A DNA stretch of 64,000 nt from Gemmatimonadota bacterium (GCA_016719105.1 JADKAQ010000046.1:372001-436000); one strand, 5' to 3'. Counted from the stretch's first letter, positions 25,350-34,726 are shown. The notes: generated by a model from the sequence alone, not told the origin. Program-made: numbers and translations.

Positions 25350-28082
25350 GTGCCCAACTCCCACTCGCCCGCTCGCTCGACGTTCGCCAACGCGCGCCTC
25401 GCCGCCAACGCGCGCCGCGCCGCCAACGCGCGCCGCGCGGCCATCTCGTGCGCGCTCACGCTCGCCGCGACACTCTCGCCCGCGTCCCGCGCGCGCGCGC
25501 AGGGCTCCCCCGCCACGACGCGCCTCCCCACCGCCCGCGCCTCGCGGCTCGACGGGGTCGTGCACCTCGACGGGCTCATGGACGAAGCGGCGTGGAACCG
25601 CGCCGAAGCGATTCGCGACTTCGTCCAGAAGATCCCGCTCGAGGGGGCCGTGCCGACGGTCACCACCGAGGTGCGCATCCTCTACGACGACGCCGCTCTC
25701 TACGTCGGCGCGCGGCTCACGCGCCCCGACCCACAGGCGATCCGACGCTCCATCACGCGGCGCGACGGCGAGAGCGACGCCGAGGTCTTTACCGTCTCGC
25801 TCGATCCGTATCACGACCGGCGCACCGCCTACGCCTTCTCCATCTCGTCAGGCGGGGTGCGCGGCGATGCCTATCACGCGCAGGACAGCGAGGACAGCGG
25901 GCGCGAGCCGCAGTACGACCCCGTCTGGAGCGCGCGCGCACGCGTCGACAGCGCGGGATGGACCGCCGAGATGCGGATCCCCTTCTCGCAACTCCGCTTC
26001 AACTCGTCGACACAGCAGGTGTGGGGGCTGCAGCTCACGCGCGAGGTGGCCGACAAGGCCGAACAGCTGCAATGGGTCCTGATCCCGGTCTCGGCGGCGG
26101 GCTATGCCTCGCGCTTCGGACTGTTGGAGGGGATCGCCGGCATTCCGCCGGCCCGGCGCATCGAACTGCTGCCGTATGTCGCCACCGAGTTCACGCAGCG
26201 TTCCAACGTCGACCCGCGCAACCCGTTCAACGATCGCTTCGGTGGACGGGCGGGCGCCGACCTCAAGGTCGGGCTCGGCCCCAACCTCTCGCTCGACGCC
26301 ACGATCAACCCCGACTTCGGGCAGGTCGAGGCCGACCCCGCGGTCGTGAACCTCACGGCGTTCGAGCAGGTCTTCGAGGAGCGGCGCCCCTTCTTCGTGG
26401 AGGGGAACGAGTTGCTCACCGGGCGCGGGCAGTCGTTCATCGGGCGCCCCACCTGGTTCTACTCGCGCCGCGTCGGCGCGCAGCCGCGCGGCACGGCGCA
26501 GGGTGACTTCGTCGACGCGCCCCACAACACCACCATCACCACGGCCGCCAAGGTCAGCGGGCGTCTCGCGCGCGGCCTCTCCATCGGCGCGCTCGCGGCG
26601 GTGACGCCGCGGGAGTTTGCCCGGACCTATCACGTGGACGGCGACTCCATCGGGCGCATCGCGGTGGAGCCCCCGAGCCGCTTCGGCGTGCTGCGGCTGC
26701 AACAGGAGTTCGGCAGCCAGCAGTCCAACGTGGGCGCCTCGTTCACCACCATCGATCGGTCGCTGGACACGCGCGGCGCGCTGCAGTCGCTCCTGCCGCG
26801 CGACGCCATCGCCGGCGGCGTGGACTGGAAGCTGCGCTACAAGCAGGGGATGTACGAGGTGACCGGATGGCTCGGCGGGTCGCGCGTGAGTGGCGACGCC
26901 GCCGCCATCGCCCGGCTCCAGCGCAACAGTGCGCACTTCTTCCAGCGCCCCGACCAGGACTACGTCACCTTCGACCCCACGCGCACCTCGCTCAGCGGCG
27001 CCACCGCGTCGCTGCGGCTGGACAAGAACGCCGGGCGCTTCACGTTAGGCGGGATCCAGCTCTCCACCCGCACCCCGGGCTTCGACATCAACGACGCCGG
27101 GCAGATGCGGTCGGGCGACGACATCGACTTCAACGCCGACATCCAGCTGCGCGACACCAAGCCCAACCCGTACGTCCGCTTCTACCAGTTCGGCACCTCG
27201 GCCGTGGCCGGGTGGAACTACGGCGGCTACCGCCAGTACCTGCGCTTCAACCAGACCGCGCAGGCCACGCTGCACTCGTTCCTCAGGCTCAACGCGCGCG
27301 GCACGCTGTACGTCCCGTCGCTCTCCGACGACCTCACGCGCGGCGGCCCGCTCATCGGGACACCGGCCGGCTATTCGGTGTTAGGGCAGGTCACCAGCCG
27401 GGCCAACATGCCCACCACGTGGAACGCGCGCACCGAGTACTATCACGACGCCTTTGGCGGGTGGCGTTGGGACGTCAGCACCGGGATCGCCACGCGCCCC
27501 GCCCCGCAGTGGCAGGGCTCCGTCGACCCGACCTTCTCGCGCTCCGTCGATGCCCGGCAGTACGTGGCCACGCGCAGTGGTGGAAGTGCCGCCACCTTCG
27601 GCCAGCGCTACGTCTTTGCCGCCGTGGAGCGCAGCACCGTCTCGGCGCGCTTCCGCGTCAACTACGCCCTCACCCCGAACTTCACGGTGGAGGGCTACGC
27701 CGAACCCTTCGCCGCCAGCGGGCGCTTCTACGGATTCGGCGAGGTGCCGGCCCCCAGGAGCAACGTGCTGCGCGTCTACGGGGCCAGCGGGACGGGGACG
27801 ACGCTGGCACGCAACGCCGACGGCAGCGCCATCGTCACCGACGGGGCCAGTTCGTTCGGGCTGCCGGCGCTCGACTTCCGGCGCCTGTCGTTCCGCTCGA
27901 ACCTCGTGCTGCGCTGGGAGTGGCTCCCAGGGAGCACCGCGTTCCTTGTCTGGCAGCAGAGTCGATCGGGGCAGTTGCTCGACGGCGAGCTGGTGCGCCC
28001 GCACGACCTGTGGGACGCGGTGCGCGCCGACGGCGACAACTTCGTCGTCTTCAAGATCAGCTACTGGATCGGGGCGAAGTAG
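25350..28082 (+). CDS. DUF5916 outer-membrane protein with CBM9-like domain
   Basis: About 910 residues from the chosen GTG. After an export signal (n-region with repeated NARRAA, cleavage near SRARAQG) comes a CBM9-like beta-sandwich (LDGLMDEAAWNRA, YVGARLTRPDP, EMRIPFSQLRF), then a large DUF5916 domain with ~500 residues of alternating strands that should form an outer-membrane beta-barrel (ending VVFKISYWIG). The family is common near peptidases and TonB systems; its role is unknown, perhaps binding or passage of glycans. The start is uncertain: an ATG at 25215 is in frame but its extra N-terminus is not signal-like. Confidence 0.82.
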   Translation: MPNSHSPARSTFANARLAANARRAANARRAAISCALTLAATLSPASRARAQGSPATTRLPTARASRLDGVVHLDGLMDEAAWNRAEAIRDFVQKIPLEGAVPTVTTEVRILYDDAALYVGARLTRPDPQAIRRSITRRDGESDAEVFTVSLDPYHDRRTAYAFSISSGGVRGDAYHAQDSEDSGREPQYDPVWSARARVDSAGWTAEMRIPFSQLRFNSSTQQVWGLQLTREVADKAEQLQWVLIPVSAAGYASRFGLLEGIAGIPPARRIELLPYVATEFTQRSNVDPRNPFNDRFGGRAGADLKVGLGPNLSLDATINPDFGQVEADPAVVNLTAFEQVFEERRPFFVEGNELLTGRGQSFIGRPTWFYSRRVGAQPRGTAQGDFVDAPHNTTITTAAKVSGRLARGLSIGALAAVTPREFARTYHVDGDSIGRIAVEPPSRFGVLRLQQEFGSQQSNVGASFTTIDRSLDTRGALQSLLPRDAIAGGVDWKLRYKQGMYEVTGWLGGSRVSGDAAAIARLQRNSAHFFQRPDQDYVTFDPTRTSLSGATASLRLDKNAGRFTLGGIQLSTRTPGFDINDAGQMRSGDDIDFNADIQLRDTKPNPYVRFYQFGTSAVAGWNYGGYRQYLRFNQTAQATLHSFLRLNARGTLYVPSLSDDLTRGGPLIGTPAGYSVLGQVTSRANMPTTWNARTEYYHDAFGGWRWDVSTGIATRPAPQWQGSVDPTFSRSVDARQYVATRSGGSAATFGQRYVFAAVERSTVSARFRVNYALTPNFTVEGYAEPFAASGRFYGFGEVPAPRSNVLRVYGASGTGTTLARNADGSAIVTDGASSFGLPALDFRRLSFRSNLVLRWEWLPGSTAFLVWQQSRSGQLLDGELVRPHDLWDAVRADGDNFVVFKISYWIGAK

Positions 28083-28228
28083 GCCACGGCGCCATCGCCC
28101 CCCGCAACGCCCCTGCACGGTAGCGTTTGCCAGAGGGCCTCGTCAGCGAACGCGGCACTGCGCCGATTGCGCGGCCGCGTCCCGTTCGCGATCTCTAGAC
28201 CGTAGCCGAGGACTCGCGGAGGTCCCTC

Positions 28229-28417
28229 ATGACGTCGACGACGAAGCAGATGGTCAAGGGCGGCAAGCGTGTCGCCCGCAAGACGCTGGACAAGGTCGAG
28301 ACCGAGGTGATGGCGGCCGCGGGGGGGGGCGGCAGCAAGGGGGGGGGCGAAGAAGGCGGGGGGGGGGGGAAGCGGCGCCCGGGCCCACGAGATACGCTAC
28401 CAAGGGATGGCGGCTGA
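28229..28417 (+). CDS. small basic protein, C-terminal half unreliable
   Basis: A clear ribosome site (GGAGG, seven bases upstream) precedes an ATG and about 30 normal codons reading as a basic, helix-like sequence (MTSTTKQMVKGGKRVARKTL onward). From 28319 the DNA becomes runs of G, and the translation becomes poly-glycine/lysine; the stop at 28417 may therefore not be real. The N-terminus resembles the small Lys/Ala-rich proteins common in such genomes, but a function cannot be assigned. Confidence 0.45.
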   Translation: MTSTTKQMVKGGKRVARKTLDKVETEVMAAAGGGGSKGGGEEGGGGGKRRPGPRDTLPRDGG

Positions 28418-28506
28418 CGGGCCTGCTGCGCATCGCGTCGTCCCGAGCATCACGCCGCCTCGGCCGGCGCGCATCCGCGGAGTGGCGGCGCGCGCTGTAG
28501 CGCGTG

Positions 28507-29181
28507 CTATGGCTCGCGCGTGCCCCACAGTTGTGCCGCCGCGTCGCGCACGGTGACCAGCGAGGCATACACCCCTACCGTCGCGCGCGCGATCTCGGGC
28601 GGTGGCGTCACCATGTCGGGGACGATGATGACCGGCATCGCCGCCGCCATGGCCGCGCGCGCCCCGGTGGGTGAGTCTTCGAGCGCGAGACAGTCGGCCG
28701 GATCGGCGCGCAGCCGCGACGCCGCCTCGAGATAGATGTCGGGGCTCGGCTTGCCGCGCGCCACATCGGCGCGCGTGACCACCGCGGCAAACCGGTGCAA
28801 CTGTCCCCCCAGGCGCTCGTGCACCAGCGCCGGGCCGCTCGACGTGGCCAGGCCTAACGGGATCCCCAGCCCGATCACGAACTCCATCCACTCGAGCGCG
28901 CCGGGGCGCATCGGAACTCCCTCCGCGTCGACGATCACGCGCATGTGGCGGTGGCACGTCTCCCGGTACGCGTCGACGTCGAAGCCGGCGCCGTAGTAGC
29001 CGGCGAGCATCTGCTCGCACACGTCGATCGGATTCCCGATGAAGGTGGCGAAACGCTCATCGCTCATCTCCACGCCGTGGTCGGCCGCGGCGGCCTGCCA
29101 GACTCGGCGCTCCAGCCGTTCGCTGTCGACGAGCAAGCCGTCCATGTCGCAGACGACGGCGGCGGGGCGGTTGGGAATCAC
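28507..29181 (-). CDS. HAD-superfamily phosphatase/phosphomutase (beta-PGM-like)
   Basis: 224 residues. Motif I CDMDGLLVDSE gives the nucleophile Asp and the acid/base Asp; a four-helix cap of subclass I follows; motif II is LATSSGP, motif III ADVARGKPSPDIYLEAA, and motif IV LALEDSPTGARAAMAA. This is the set of beta-phosphoglucomutase-like and small sugar-phosphate phosphatases. It is cytosolic and removes or moves a phosphate on a small metabolite; the substrate is unknown. It reads as a single transcription unit. Confidence 0.92.
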   Translation of the reverse strand: MIPNRPAAVVCDMDGLLVDSERLERRVWQAAAADHGVEMSDERFATFIGNPIDVCEQMLAGYYGAGFDVDAYRETCHRHMRVIVDAEGVPMRPGALEWMEFVIGLGIPLGLATSSGPALVHERLGGQLHRFAAVVTRADVARGKPSPDIYLEAASRLRADPADCLALEDSPTGARAAMAAAMPVIIVPDMVTPPPEIARATVGVYASLVTVRDAAAQLWGTREP

Positions 29182-29255
29182 GCGGCGTTCGACGGCGGTG
29201 AGGGGACGGAGCGCGGGTGCCGAAGTTAACCTCGCACACGCGGCGAGCCGACACG

Positions 29256-29292
29256 CAAACGGCAGCCCCGCTTGTCGCGAGGCTGCCGCTTG
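29256..29292 (-). terminator. intrinsic terminator-like hairpin
   Basis: Arms 29256-29267 and 29281-29292 form a 12-bp stem with one A-C mismatch, just after the stop of the poly-glycine lipoprotein gene; read on the minus strand it ends in GTTTG. Confidence 0.5.
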
Positions 29293-29322
29293 GTGCCGGC
29301 CGTGTCGTCCGTGCGGTGGGTC

Positions 29323-29922
29323 CTATTCGGCCAGCACGGTGATCGTCGCCGTGCACGTCTCGTGCGCCGGGAGCGCCATGAGCGTGGCGTAGTCGATCAC
29401 GCCGTCGCTCTGGTGATTGATGGCCACGAAGCTGAAGGTGTGCACCCCGGGCGTAACCGTCCGCGTGAGGTTGGTGAGCTGCACGCTCGAGGTGACCAGC
29501 CCCATCGTGGTCGAGAAGCGCATGAGCTGGAAGCCGGTCGACGGCTCGGTGATCAGGAACTCCCACGCCCCGCCTAACGACGTCTGCGGGAAAGCACTCG
29601 GCGGGATGGCGGGTCCGGTCGGCGTCGGCGATGCGACCATGCTCATGAAGACGTCGGCGCGATCGGCGAAGCCCTTGCTGACCTGGATCCCGATGCTCGA
29701 TCCGGCGTCACACGTCGCGGCCGCCGAGGCACGGCGGATCTTCCCGACCGTCGCGCCACCACCACCGCCTCCACCGCCACCGCCACCGCCGCCACCACCG
29801 GCGCCCTTCGCGAGCAGCGGCTCCATGTCGCGCGCGGTCGTGGGAGAGGTCGCGTCGGCGCACGCGACCGACAGGGTGCCGGCGGCGAGGACGGCGACGA
29901 GGGTGTGCAGGCGGAAGTGCAT
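29323..29922 (-). CDS. poly-glycine lipoprotein A, unknown function
   Basis: 199 residues, not recognised. A lipoprotein signal (lipobox LSVAC) is followed by about 17 residues ending in PLLAKG, then a run of about 15 glycines (codons around 29758-29806 are mixed GGT/GGC/GGA, so not a sequencing run), then a ~140-residue strand-rich domain with two cysteines (ATCDAGSSIG, HETCTATITV). The layout of signal, short spacer ending LLAK, poly-Gly and a small beta domain is shared with the gene at 33934-34392, although the folded domains differ. A ribosome site (CCGGAG) supports the start. Probably an outer-membrane-anchored surface protein on a flexible stalk. Confidence 0.75.
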   Translation of the reverse strand: MHFRLHTLVAVLAAGTLSVACADATSPTTARDMEPLLAKGAGGGGGGGGGGGGGGGATVGKIRRASAAATCDAGSSIGIQVSKGFADRADVFMSMVASPTPTGPAIPPSAFPQTSLGGAWEFLITEPSTGFQLMRFSTTMGLVTSSVQLTNLTRTVTPGVHTFSFVAINHQSDGVIDYATLMALPAHETCTATITVLAE

Positions 29923-30076
29923 GAAGGCTTGCTCCGGGAGAGAGAACGTCGCGGCCGATCGGGTGGCCGGGATCGACTGCCTCCATGGCAAGTTTCACGA
30001 CCTCGGGGCACACTCCCGTAAGTCATTGAAAAACAAAGCCTTGCGACGTCTTTGTCGCGCCTTTGCGCCGGCGCCT

Positions 30077-30118
30077 TGTATCGGCGCGTTGCGTCGCTGT
30101 ATCGGCGCATTGCGTCGC
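30077..30118. repeat. 21-bp tandem duplication
   Basis: Two adjacent 21-base units, 30077-30097 and 30098-30118, differ at one base. They lie between the poly-glycine lipoprotein start and the end of the BIG2 gene, in the likely promoter region of the former. Nothing else is evident in 29923-30215. Confidence 0.75.
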
Positions 30119-30215
30119 GACCTGGCGGTGGCGCGGGTTCGAGACCGCGAACGACGGGGGACGGCCGGACGACGATCAGCCCCCCACGTGCGGCGGGAAC
30201 GCGGCCCCCGACCGC

Positions 30216-32651
30216 CTACTGCACCGTCACGATCACCCGCGCCGTCACCGGCACCGCCTGCCCCGGCGACCAGGCCGTCACCGTCACCGTGGCCGTGCCG
30301 GCGGCGAGTCCGGTCACCACCCCACTCGGCGAGATCGTCGCGACGTTCCCGGCGGAGATCGACCAGGCGATCGTGCGCGGCGCCGGCGAGATCGGGACGT
30401 TCGGGGTCGGGCCGTAAAGCGTCGCTAAGAGCGACTGCGTCCCCCCTGGCGCGAGGGTGACCGCTGCCGGCGCGACGGTGATCGACGAGACGGGGGCGGC
30501 CGAGATGGTCACCATGGTGCTCCCCGGCACCCCTCCGATGGTCGCCGTGATCGTCGCCGCCCCGGGGGCGACGCCGAAGACCTTGCCCGTGCTGTCAACG
30601 CTGGCGAAGGCGGTCGCGCTCGAGCTCCAGGCGGCGGTGCGGCGCGGGATCGGGTTCCCGCTCCCATCGATCGCGGTGGCCGACAGCTGCAAGCTGCTCC
30701 CGTCGATGAACTGCGCATTGAGCGGGGACAGGGTCACGCTCGACACCGGCACGTCGCTGACGACGAGGCGTGCGATCCCGGTCTTGCCGTCGGTGGACGC
30801 GGAGATGTCGGCCGTTCCCGCCGACAGGGCGGTGACCAGCCCGGAGGTGTCGACCGTGGCCACCGCCGGCGCCGATGACGCCCAGACGATCGTCCGTCCC
30901 GTCGTGGCCACGGGGCGCCTGAGCGAGTCCGTCAGTTGCAAACCCAGCCGGAGCGACTGCGCCACCAGGAGCGCCGGGGCCGACGGGGTGAGGGTGATGC
31001 GCGAGACGCGGATGGGCGTGATGGCGAGCGCGGCGACCCCGGTCACGCCATCGCTCGTCGCGGAGATGGTGACAGTCCCGTAGTTGGCGATCGTCTGCAC
31101 GCGCCCCGTCGGGGAGACGGTGGCCAGCGCCGGGTTGTTCGTCGACCAGGTCGCCACCTTGCCGGCGACGGGGCGGCCGATGGCATCGGTGATGCTCGCC
31201 GACAGCTGCAATGCGTTCCCGAGTTCGACCGATGCGGTGGCCGGGGTGACCGTCACCTTGGTGACCGTGATGGGCACCACGGTGATCGGGACGCTGGTCA
31301 ACGCCCCCTCGCTCGACGCGACGATGACCGCGGTCCCGACGCCGACGGCGCGTACCAGCCCGGTGGAGTCGACCGGGGCGATCGCCGGTGCGCCACCGAT
31401 CCACTTGACCGGGCGTCCGGTGAGGACTCGCCCCTGTGCGTCGAGGGTGCGAGCGGTGAGGCGTTGCGCCTGGCCGGGGAGGAGCGACGCGCTCGCCGGC
31501 GTCACCTGCACGCTCGCCACCGGGATCGTCGCCACGGTGATCACCGACGCCCCTGTCCGCCCTTCGCTCGTGGCGGTGATGCGCGCCGTCCCCGTCGCCA
31601 CCGCCGTGACGAGACCGGTGGTGGCGTTGACGGTCGCCACGGCCGCCCGGTCGGTCGTCCAGCTGACCACTCGCCCGTTGAGTGGCGCGCCGGTGGAGTC
31701 GGCCACCCGTGCCACCAGCGGGACCGTCTGCCCGACCGAGAGCGTCGACGTCGCCGGGCTCACGGTCACGGTTCGCACCGGGACCGGGGTGATCGTCACG
31801 CGCGAGGTTGCGGTCTTCCCTTCGCTCGTCGCCGTGATCGTGGCCGTCCCGGGCGCCACCGCCAGCACCACGCCCGTGGACGAGACGCTGGCGACCGCAG
31901 TGGCGCTGGAGGTCCACGCGACCGTGCGCCCGGTGAGGGTGCGTCCGGCCGAGTCGCGCGTGACGGCGTTCAGCGTGACCGAGGCGCCGTCGAGGAGCGC
32001 CGCCGTCGTCGGCGAGACGACCACCGTCGCCACCGGAACGGGCTGCACGGAGACCGCGGCGGTTCCGCGCACACCGTCGACCGTCGCGGTGATCGTCGCG
32101 CTCCCCGCCGCGATGCCGCTGACGACACCGGTGCCGTTCACGGTGGCCACCGTCGCGGCGGAGGTCGTCCACTGCACCGTGCGCCCGGTGAGCGTGACTC
32201 CCGTGGAGTCGAGGATCTGCACCGCGAGCGGGGTCGTGGCCCCCACGCGGATCGTCGTGGTCGCGGGCGTGACGCGCACCAGCGCCACGGCGCGCGGCGC
32301 CACGATCACCGGGACGAGGACCGACTTGCCGCCGGCGCTGGCTGCGACCTGCGCGGAGCCGCGGGAGATCCCGGTGACGATCCCCCCTTGGGTCACCGTG
32401 ATGATGCTCGCGTCGGAGACCGACCAGAACAGCGGGCGGGAGAGCGGCGTACCCGCGGCATCGAAGGCGCGCGCCGACAGCCCCTTCGTTTCGTCCACCA
32501 GCAGCGTCAACGTCGACGGTGTGGCGTCGATGCGCGCCACCCCCGACTCCCCCGACGTGGCCGACTCGGCACAGGAGAGCAGGCCCGACGCGAGGACCAG
32601 AACGAGCGCCGAAGCCGTCGTGCGACGAGGAGCGAAGTTGCTGCTGGCCAT
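30216..32651 (-). CDS. BIG2 (bacterial Ig-like) repeat lipoprotein
   Basis: 811 residues. A lipoprotein signal (lipobox GLLSC) precedes about nine tandem BIG2-type Ig domains of ~80 residues. Each opens with a VTPATxxxxxG strand (for example VSPTTAALLDG, VTPASASLLPG, LSPLNAQFIDG) and contains the VxWxSSxxxVAxVxxxGxVxAxxxGxAxI pattern of the family. No catalytic or head domain is present. Such proteins are stalks or adhesins on the cell surface. The DNA repeats are diverged, not identical, so recombination is unlikely to be frequent. The start is the Met before the signal; no strong ribosome site is visible. Confidence 0.9.
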   Translation of the reverse strand: MASSNFAPRRTTASALVLVLASGLLSCAESATSGESGVARIDATPSTLTLLVDETKGLSARAFDAAGTPLSRPLFWSVSDASIITVTQGGIVTGISRGSAQVAASAGGKSVLVPVIVAPRAVALVRVTPATTTIRVGATTPLAVQILDSTGVTLTGRTVQWTTSAATVATVNGTGVVSGIAAGSATITATVDGVRGTAAVSVQPVPVATVVVSPTTAALLDGASVTLNAVTRDSAGRTLTGRTVAWTSSATAVASVSSTGVVLAVAPGTATITATSEGKTATSRVTITPVPVRTVTVSPATSTLSVGQTVPLVARVADSTGAPLNGRVVSWTTDRAAVATVNATTGLVTAVATGTARITATSEGRTGASVITVATIPVASVQVTPASASLLPGQAQRLTARTLDAQGRVLTGRPVKWIGGAPAIAPVDSTGLVRAVGVGTAVIVASSEGALTSVPITVVPITVTKVTVTPATASVELGNALQLSASITDAIGRPVAGKVATWSTNNPALATVSPTGRVQTIANYGTVTISATSDGVTGVAALAITPIRVSRITLTPSAPALLVAQSLRLGLQLTDSLRRPVATTGRTIVWASSAPAVATVDTSGLVTALSAGTADISASTDGKTGIARLVVSDVPVSSVTLSPLNAQFIDGSSLQLSATAIDGSGNPIPRRTAAWSSSATAFASVDSTGKVFGVAPGAATITATIGGVPGSTMVTISAAPVSSITVAPAAVTLAPGGTQSLLATLYGPTPNVPISPAPRTIAWSISAGNVATISPSGVVTGLAAGTATVTVTAWSPGQAVPVTARVIVTVQ

Positions 32652-32851
32652 GCCGTTGGAACGTCTCGAATCCACAGGGTGGGATGCGCAGAATGCCCGG
32701 CGCGTGTGCGCGCGGCAAGGGGCCAAAGCTGCCGCCAGCAGGCGGTATCCGGGGCTCCGTGCCATGTGCATCGTGCGGCGTCACGCGTGCTTCGCGAATC
32801 CCGCGCCATCGGCGCGGGCACCGAACTGACACGCGCGGCGGGCGCGCTCCC

Positions 32852-33796
32852 TCACTCGTAGAAGGCCGGTGCCTTTCGCTGGCGGGTGAAGGCGTTGATG
32901 TCGTGCCCCACCCAGAGCTGCGCGTTGGCGCTGCGCATGAAGCGCTCGAGCCCCTCGCGCGAGGCCGCTGTCCCGGTGGTGCGCTCATCGCTGGGCATGC
33001 GCTGCAGCGTCCGCTCTTCCGGGTAGTGATAGAGGTCCCCGCTCAGGACCACGTTCCCCGTCTTCGCCAGCTGCACGTACAGGCTCTGGTGCCCGGGCGT
33101 ATGTCCAGGGGTGGACTTCACGACGACGCGCCCATCGCCAAAGACATCGTGGTCACCGTCCAGGAGTTGCTTCCGGCTCCCCTTGAGGCGGAGCGAGTTG
33201 GGGTCCATCGACGAGGGCGGCACCTGCGGACCGAACATCACGTCGTACTCCGTGCGCTGCACCAGCCATGTTGCCGAGCTGTAGTCGTTGGCGTTGCCGA
33301 CGTGATCGCCGTGGAAGTGCGAGAGCGCGAGGTAGTCGATCCGGGCCGGCGAATATCCGATTCGCGCGAGCTGTCCCTTGAGCGTGTTGGTCACGAGCAT
33401 GTAGTAGTCGGTCGACGGCGCCTTGGGGTCGCCGCTGAACGGCGCCTCATTGAACGGTGTCCCGCGCACTCGGTCGGGGAGCCCGGCGTCGAAGAGGAGC
33501 GTGCCCTTGGGATGCACCACCAGGTAGCAGGCCACCGACATGTTGGTGTTGCGCACCTCCTCGCGGGTGAGGTTGTAGTCCTCGGGGTGGTTGAAGATCA
33601 GCGTGCCGCAGTCGAGGACGTACAGGCGGAGCGCCGGGAGCGCCGCCGTGCGCCTCGGCACGGAGGGCTGCGCCAGCGCGCGCGGCGCACCGAAGGTGCC
33701 TGCGGCGCTGGCGACGAGGGCGCCAAGGACCAGCGCACCGGTGACCAGCGCGCCTGACGATTTCGGGGAACGCGGGGGGCGTCGGACGCGTCGCAT
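32852..33796 (-). CDS. exported metallo-beta-lactamase-fold hydrolase, AHL-lactonase-like
   Basis: 314 residues. An N-terminal signal or anchor (about residues 15-42, ending RALAQ) precedes an MBL fold with H160-F-H162-G-D164-H165, then the GHTPGH loop and GDLYHYPEER, giving the dinuclear zinc set. The order and the SHFHGDHVGN style match the AiiA/AttM group that opens the lactone ring of acyl-homoserine lactones. Quorum-signal degradation is therefore a fair guess, but related enzymes hydrolyse other lactones. Unlike AiiA the protein carries an export signal, so it would act outside the cytoplasm. No luxI/luxR-type gene is in the window. Confidence 0.88.
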   Translation of the reverse strand: MRRVRRPPRSPKSSGALVTGALVLGALVASAAGTFGAPRALAQPSVPRRTAALPALRLYVLDCGTLIFNHPEDYNLTREEVRNTNMSVACYLVVHPKGTLLFDAGLPDRVRGTPFNEAPFSGDPKAPSTDYYMLVTNTLKGQLARIGYSPARIDYLALSHFHGDHVGNANDYSSATWLVQRTEYDVMFGPQVPPSSMDPNSLRLKGSRKQLLDGDHDVFGDGRVVVKSTPGHTPGHQSLYVQLAKTGNVVLSGDLYHYPEERTLQRMPSDERTTGTAASREGLERFMRSANAQLWVGHDINAFTRQRKAPAFYE

Positions 33797-33869
33797 GCCA
33801 GGGAGGTGCGGGGAGAGACACGCGGTCGACCGGACCGCGACGCTACGTTATCGCCCCGCCCCCGCATGA

Positions 33870-33908
33870 GTGAGGGGGGGCGCTCGCACCACTGCGCCGC
33901 CCCCTCAC
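33870..33908 (-). terminator. GC-rich hairpin after lipoprotein gene
   Basis: Arms starting GTGAGGGGG at 33870 and ending CCCCCTCAC at 33908 pair over nine bases and continue imperfectly inward. It lies 25 bases past the stop of the second poly-glycine lipoprotein and may end its transcript. Confidence 0.45.
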
Positions 33909-33933
33909 CGGGACTACACCTGCATGCGTGCGA

Positions 33934-34392
33934 CTACGAGCACTTCGACGCGGACAGCGTCTTCATCTCCGTGAGATAGCGGTCGCCATCGACGGTATCG
34001 TAGAACGTCACGCTCACGCAGGCCCCGAGGACGATCGAGCCGTTCACCGGCTTGTACTCGCTCGTGTAGCCGGCGTCGAAGTGGTATCCCCCGATCTCCC
34101 AGTCGGTCGGGGAACCGTAGTAGAAGCCGCCGGGAACGACTCCCATCTTCGTGATCTTCGCCGTGTAACTCGGCGCCACCGGCGGACCGTTCGGTACCGA
34201 CGGCGTGGAGTTGCCGCCGCCACCGCCACCGCCACCACCGCCGCCGCCGCCACCACCACCGCTCGGTGCCGTCCCGCTCTTGGCGAGCAGAACGTCGGAG
34301 GGAGCGAGCGGGCTCGGTGCTTCGGTGCTGCACGCGGCGAACGCGACGCAGCTGGCGAGCGCGCCAAGGGTGACGCGGAAACGCATGGCCAT
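33934..34392 (-). CDS. poly-glycine lipoprotein B, unknown function
   Basis: 152 residues, not recognised. A signal with lipobox AFAAC is followed by a short spacer (SPLAPSDVLLAKSG), a run of about 16 glycines with mixed codons, and a ~90-residue domain (YTAKITKMGVVPGGFYYG, CVSVTFYDTVDGDRYLTEM, ending in a cysteine two residues before the stop) with two cysteines that may pair. Architecture parallels poly-glycine lipoprotein A at 29323-29922, including the LLAK tetrapeptide before the glycines. An AGGAG site nine bases upstream supports the ATG at 34392; a second ATG at 34386 is possible. Confidence 0.75.
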   Translation of the reverse strand: MAMRFRVTLGALASCVAFAACSTEAPSPLAPSDVLLAKSGTAPSGGGGGGGGGGGGGGGGNSTPSVPNGPPVAPSYTAKITKMGVVPGGFYYGSPTDWEIGGYHFDAGYTSEYKPVNGSIVLGACVSVTFYDTVDGDRYLTEMKTLSASKCS

Positions 34393-34726
34393 GAGGAGGC
34401 TCCTGCTGGCGAGGGGCTGGCGTCGGCCCATCGCGTGATTCGCGACGGCCCCGCCAGTGCGCCACATGTGAAGCATCTTATGTACCAGATTCCGAACTCA
34501 TGGCGAGAACGCTGTATCACCATGATTCACAATGACTTGAACGGCCACCTTTTTCGGATCTCCGGCCGCTGGGGCTGCATCACGGGATCTCGAGACGCAT
34601 CGCGGCGATACACGAGGCGGCCGGTCGATCTCGCTCGCCCGGGGGCGCCGGGGTCGCCACGGTTCCCGACCGGTTGGGGCCAGGCGGTTCCCTGGCCGAC
34701 CTGCCCCACGTCCTCCTTCTGCTTCG

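Noticed and set aside
29758..29806. Poly-glycine tract as a homopolymer artefact
   Set aside because: The codons alternate GGT, GGC and GGA, unlike the pure G or C runs of the suspect blocks.
30936..32861. Two long plus-strand frames over the BIG2 gene
   Set aside because: They follow the repeat periodicity of the real minus-strand gene and lack a signal or start context.
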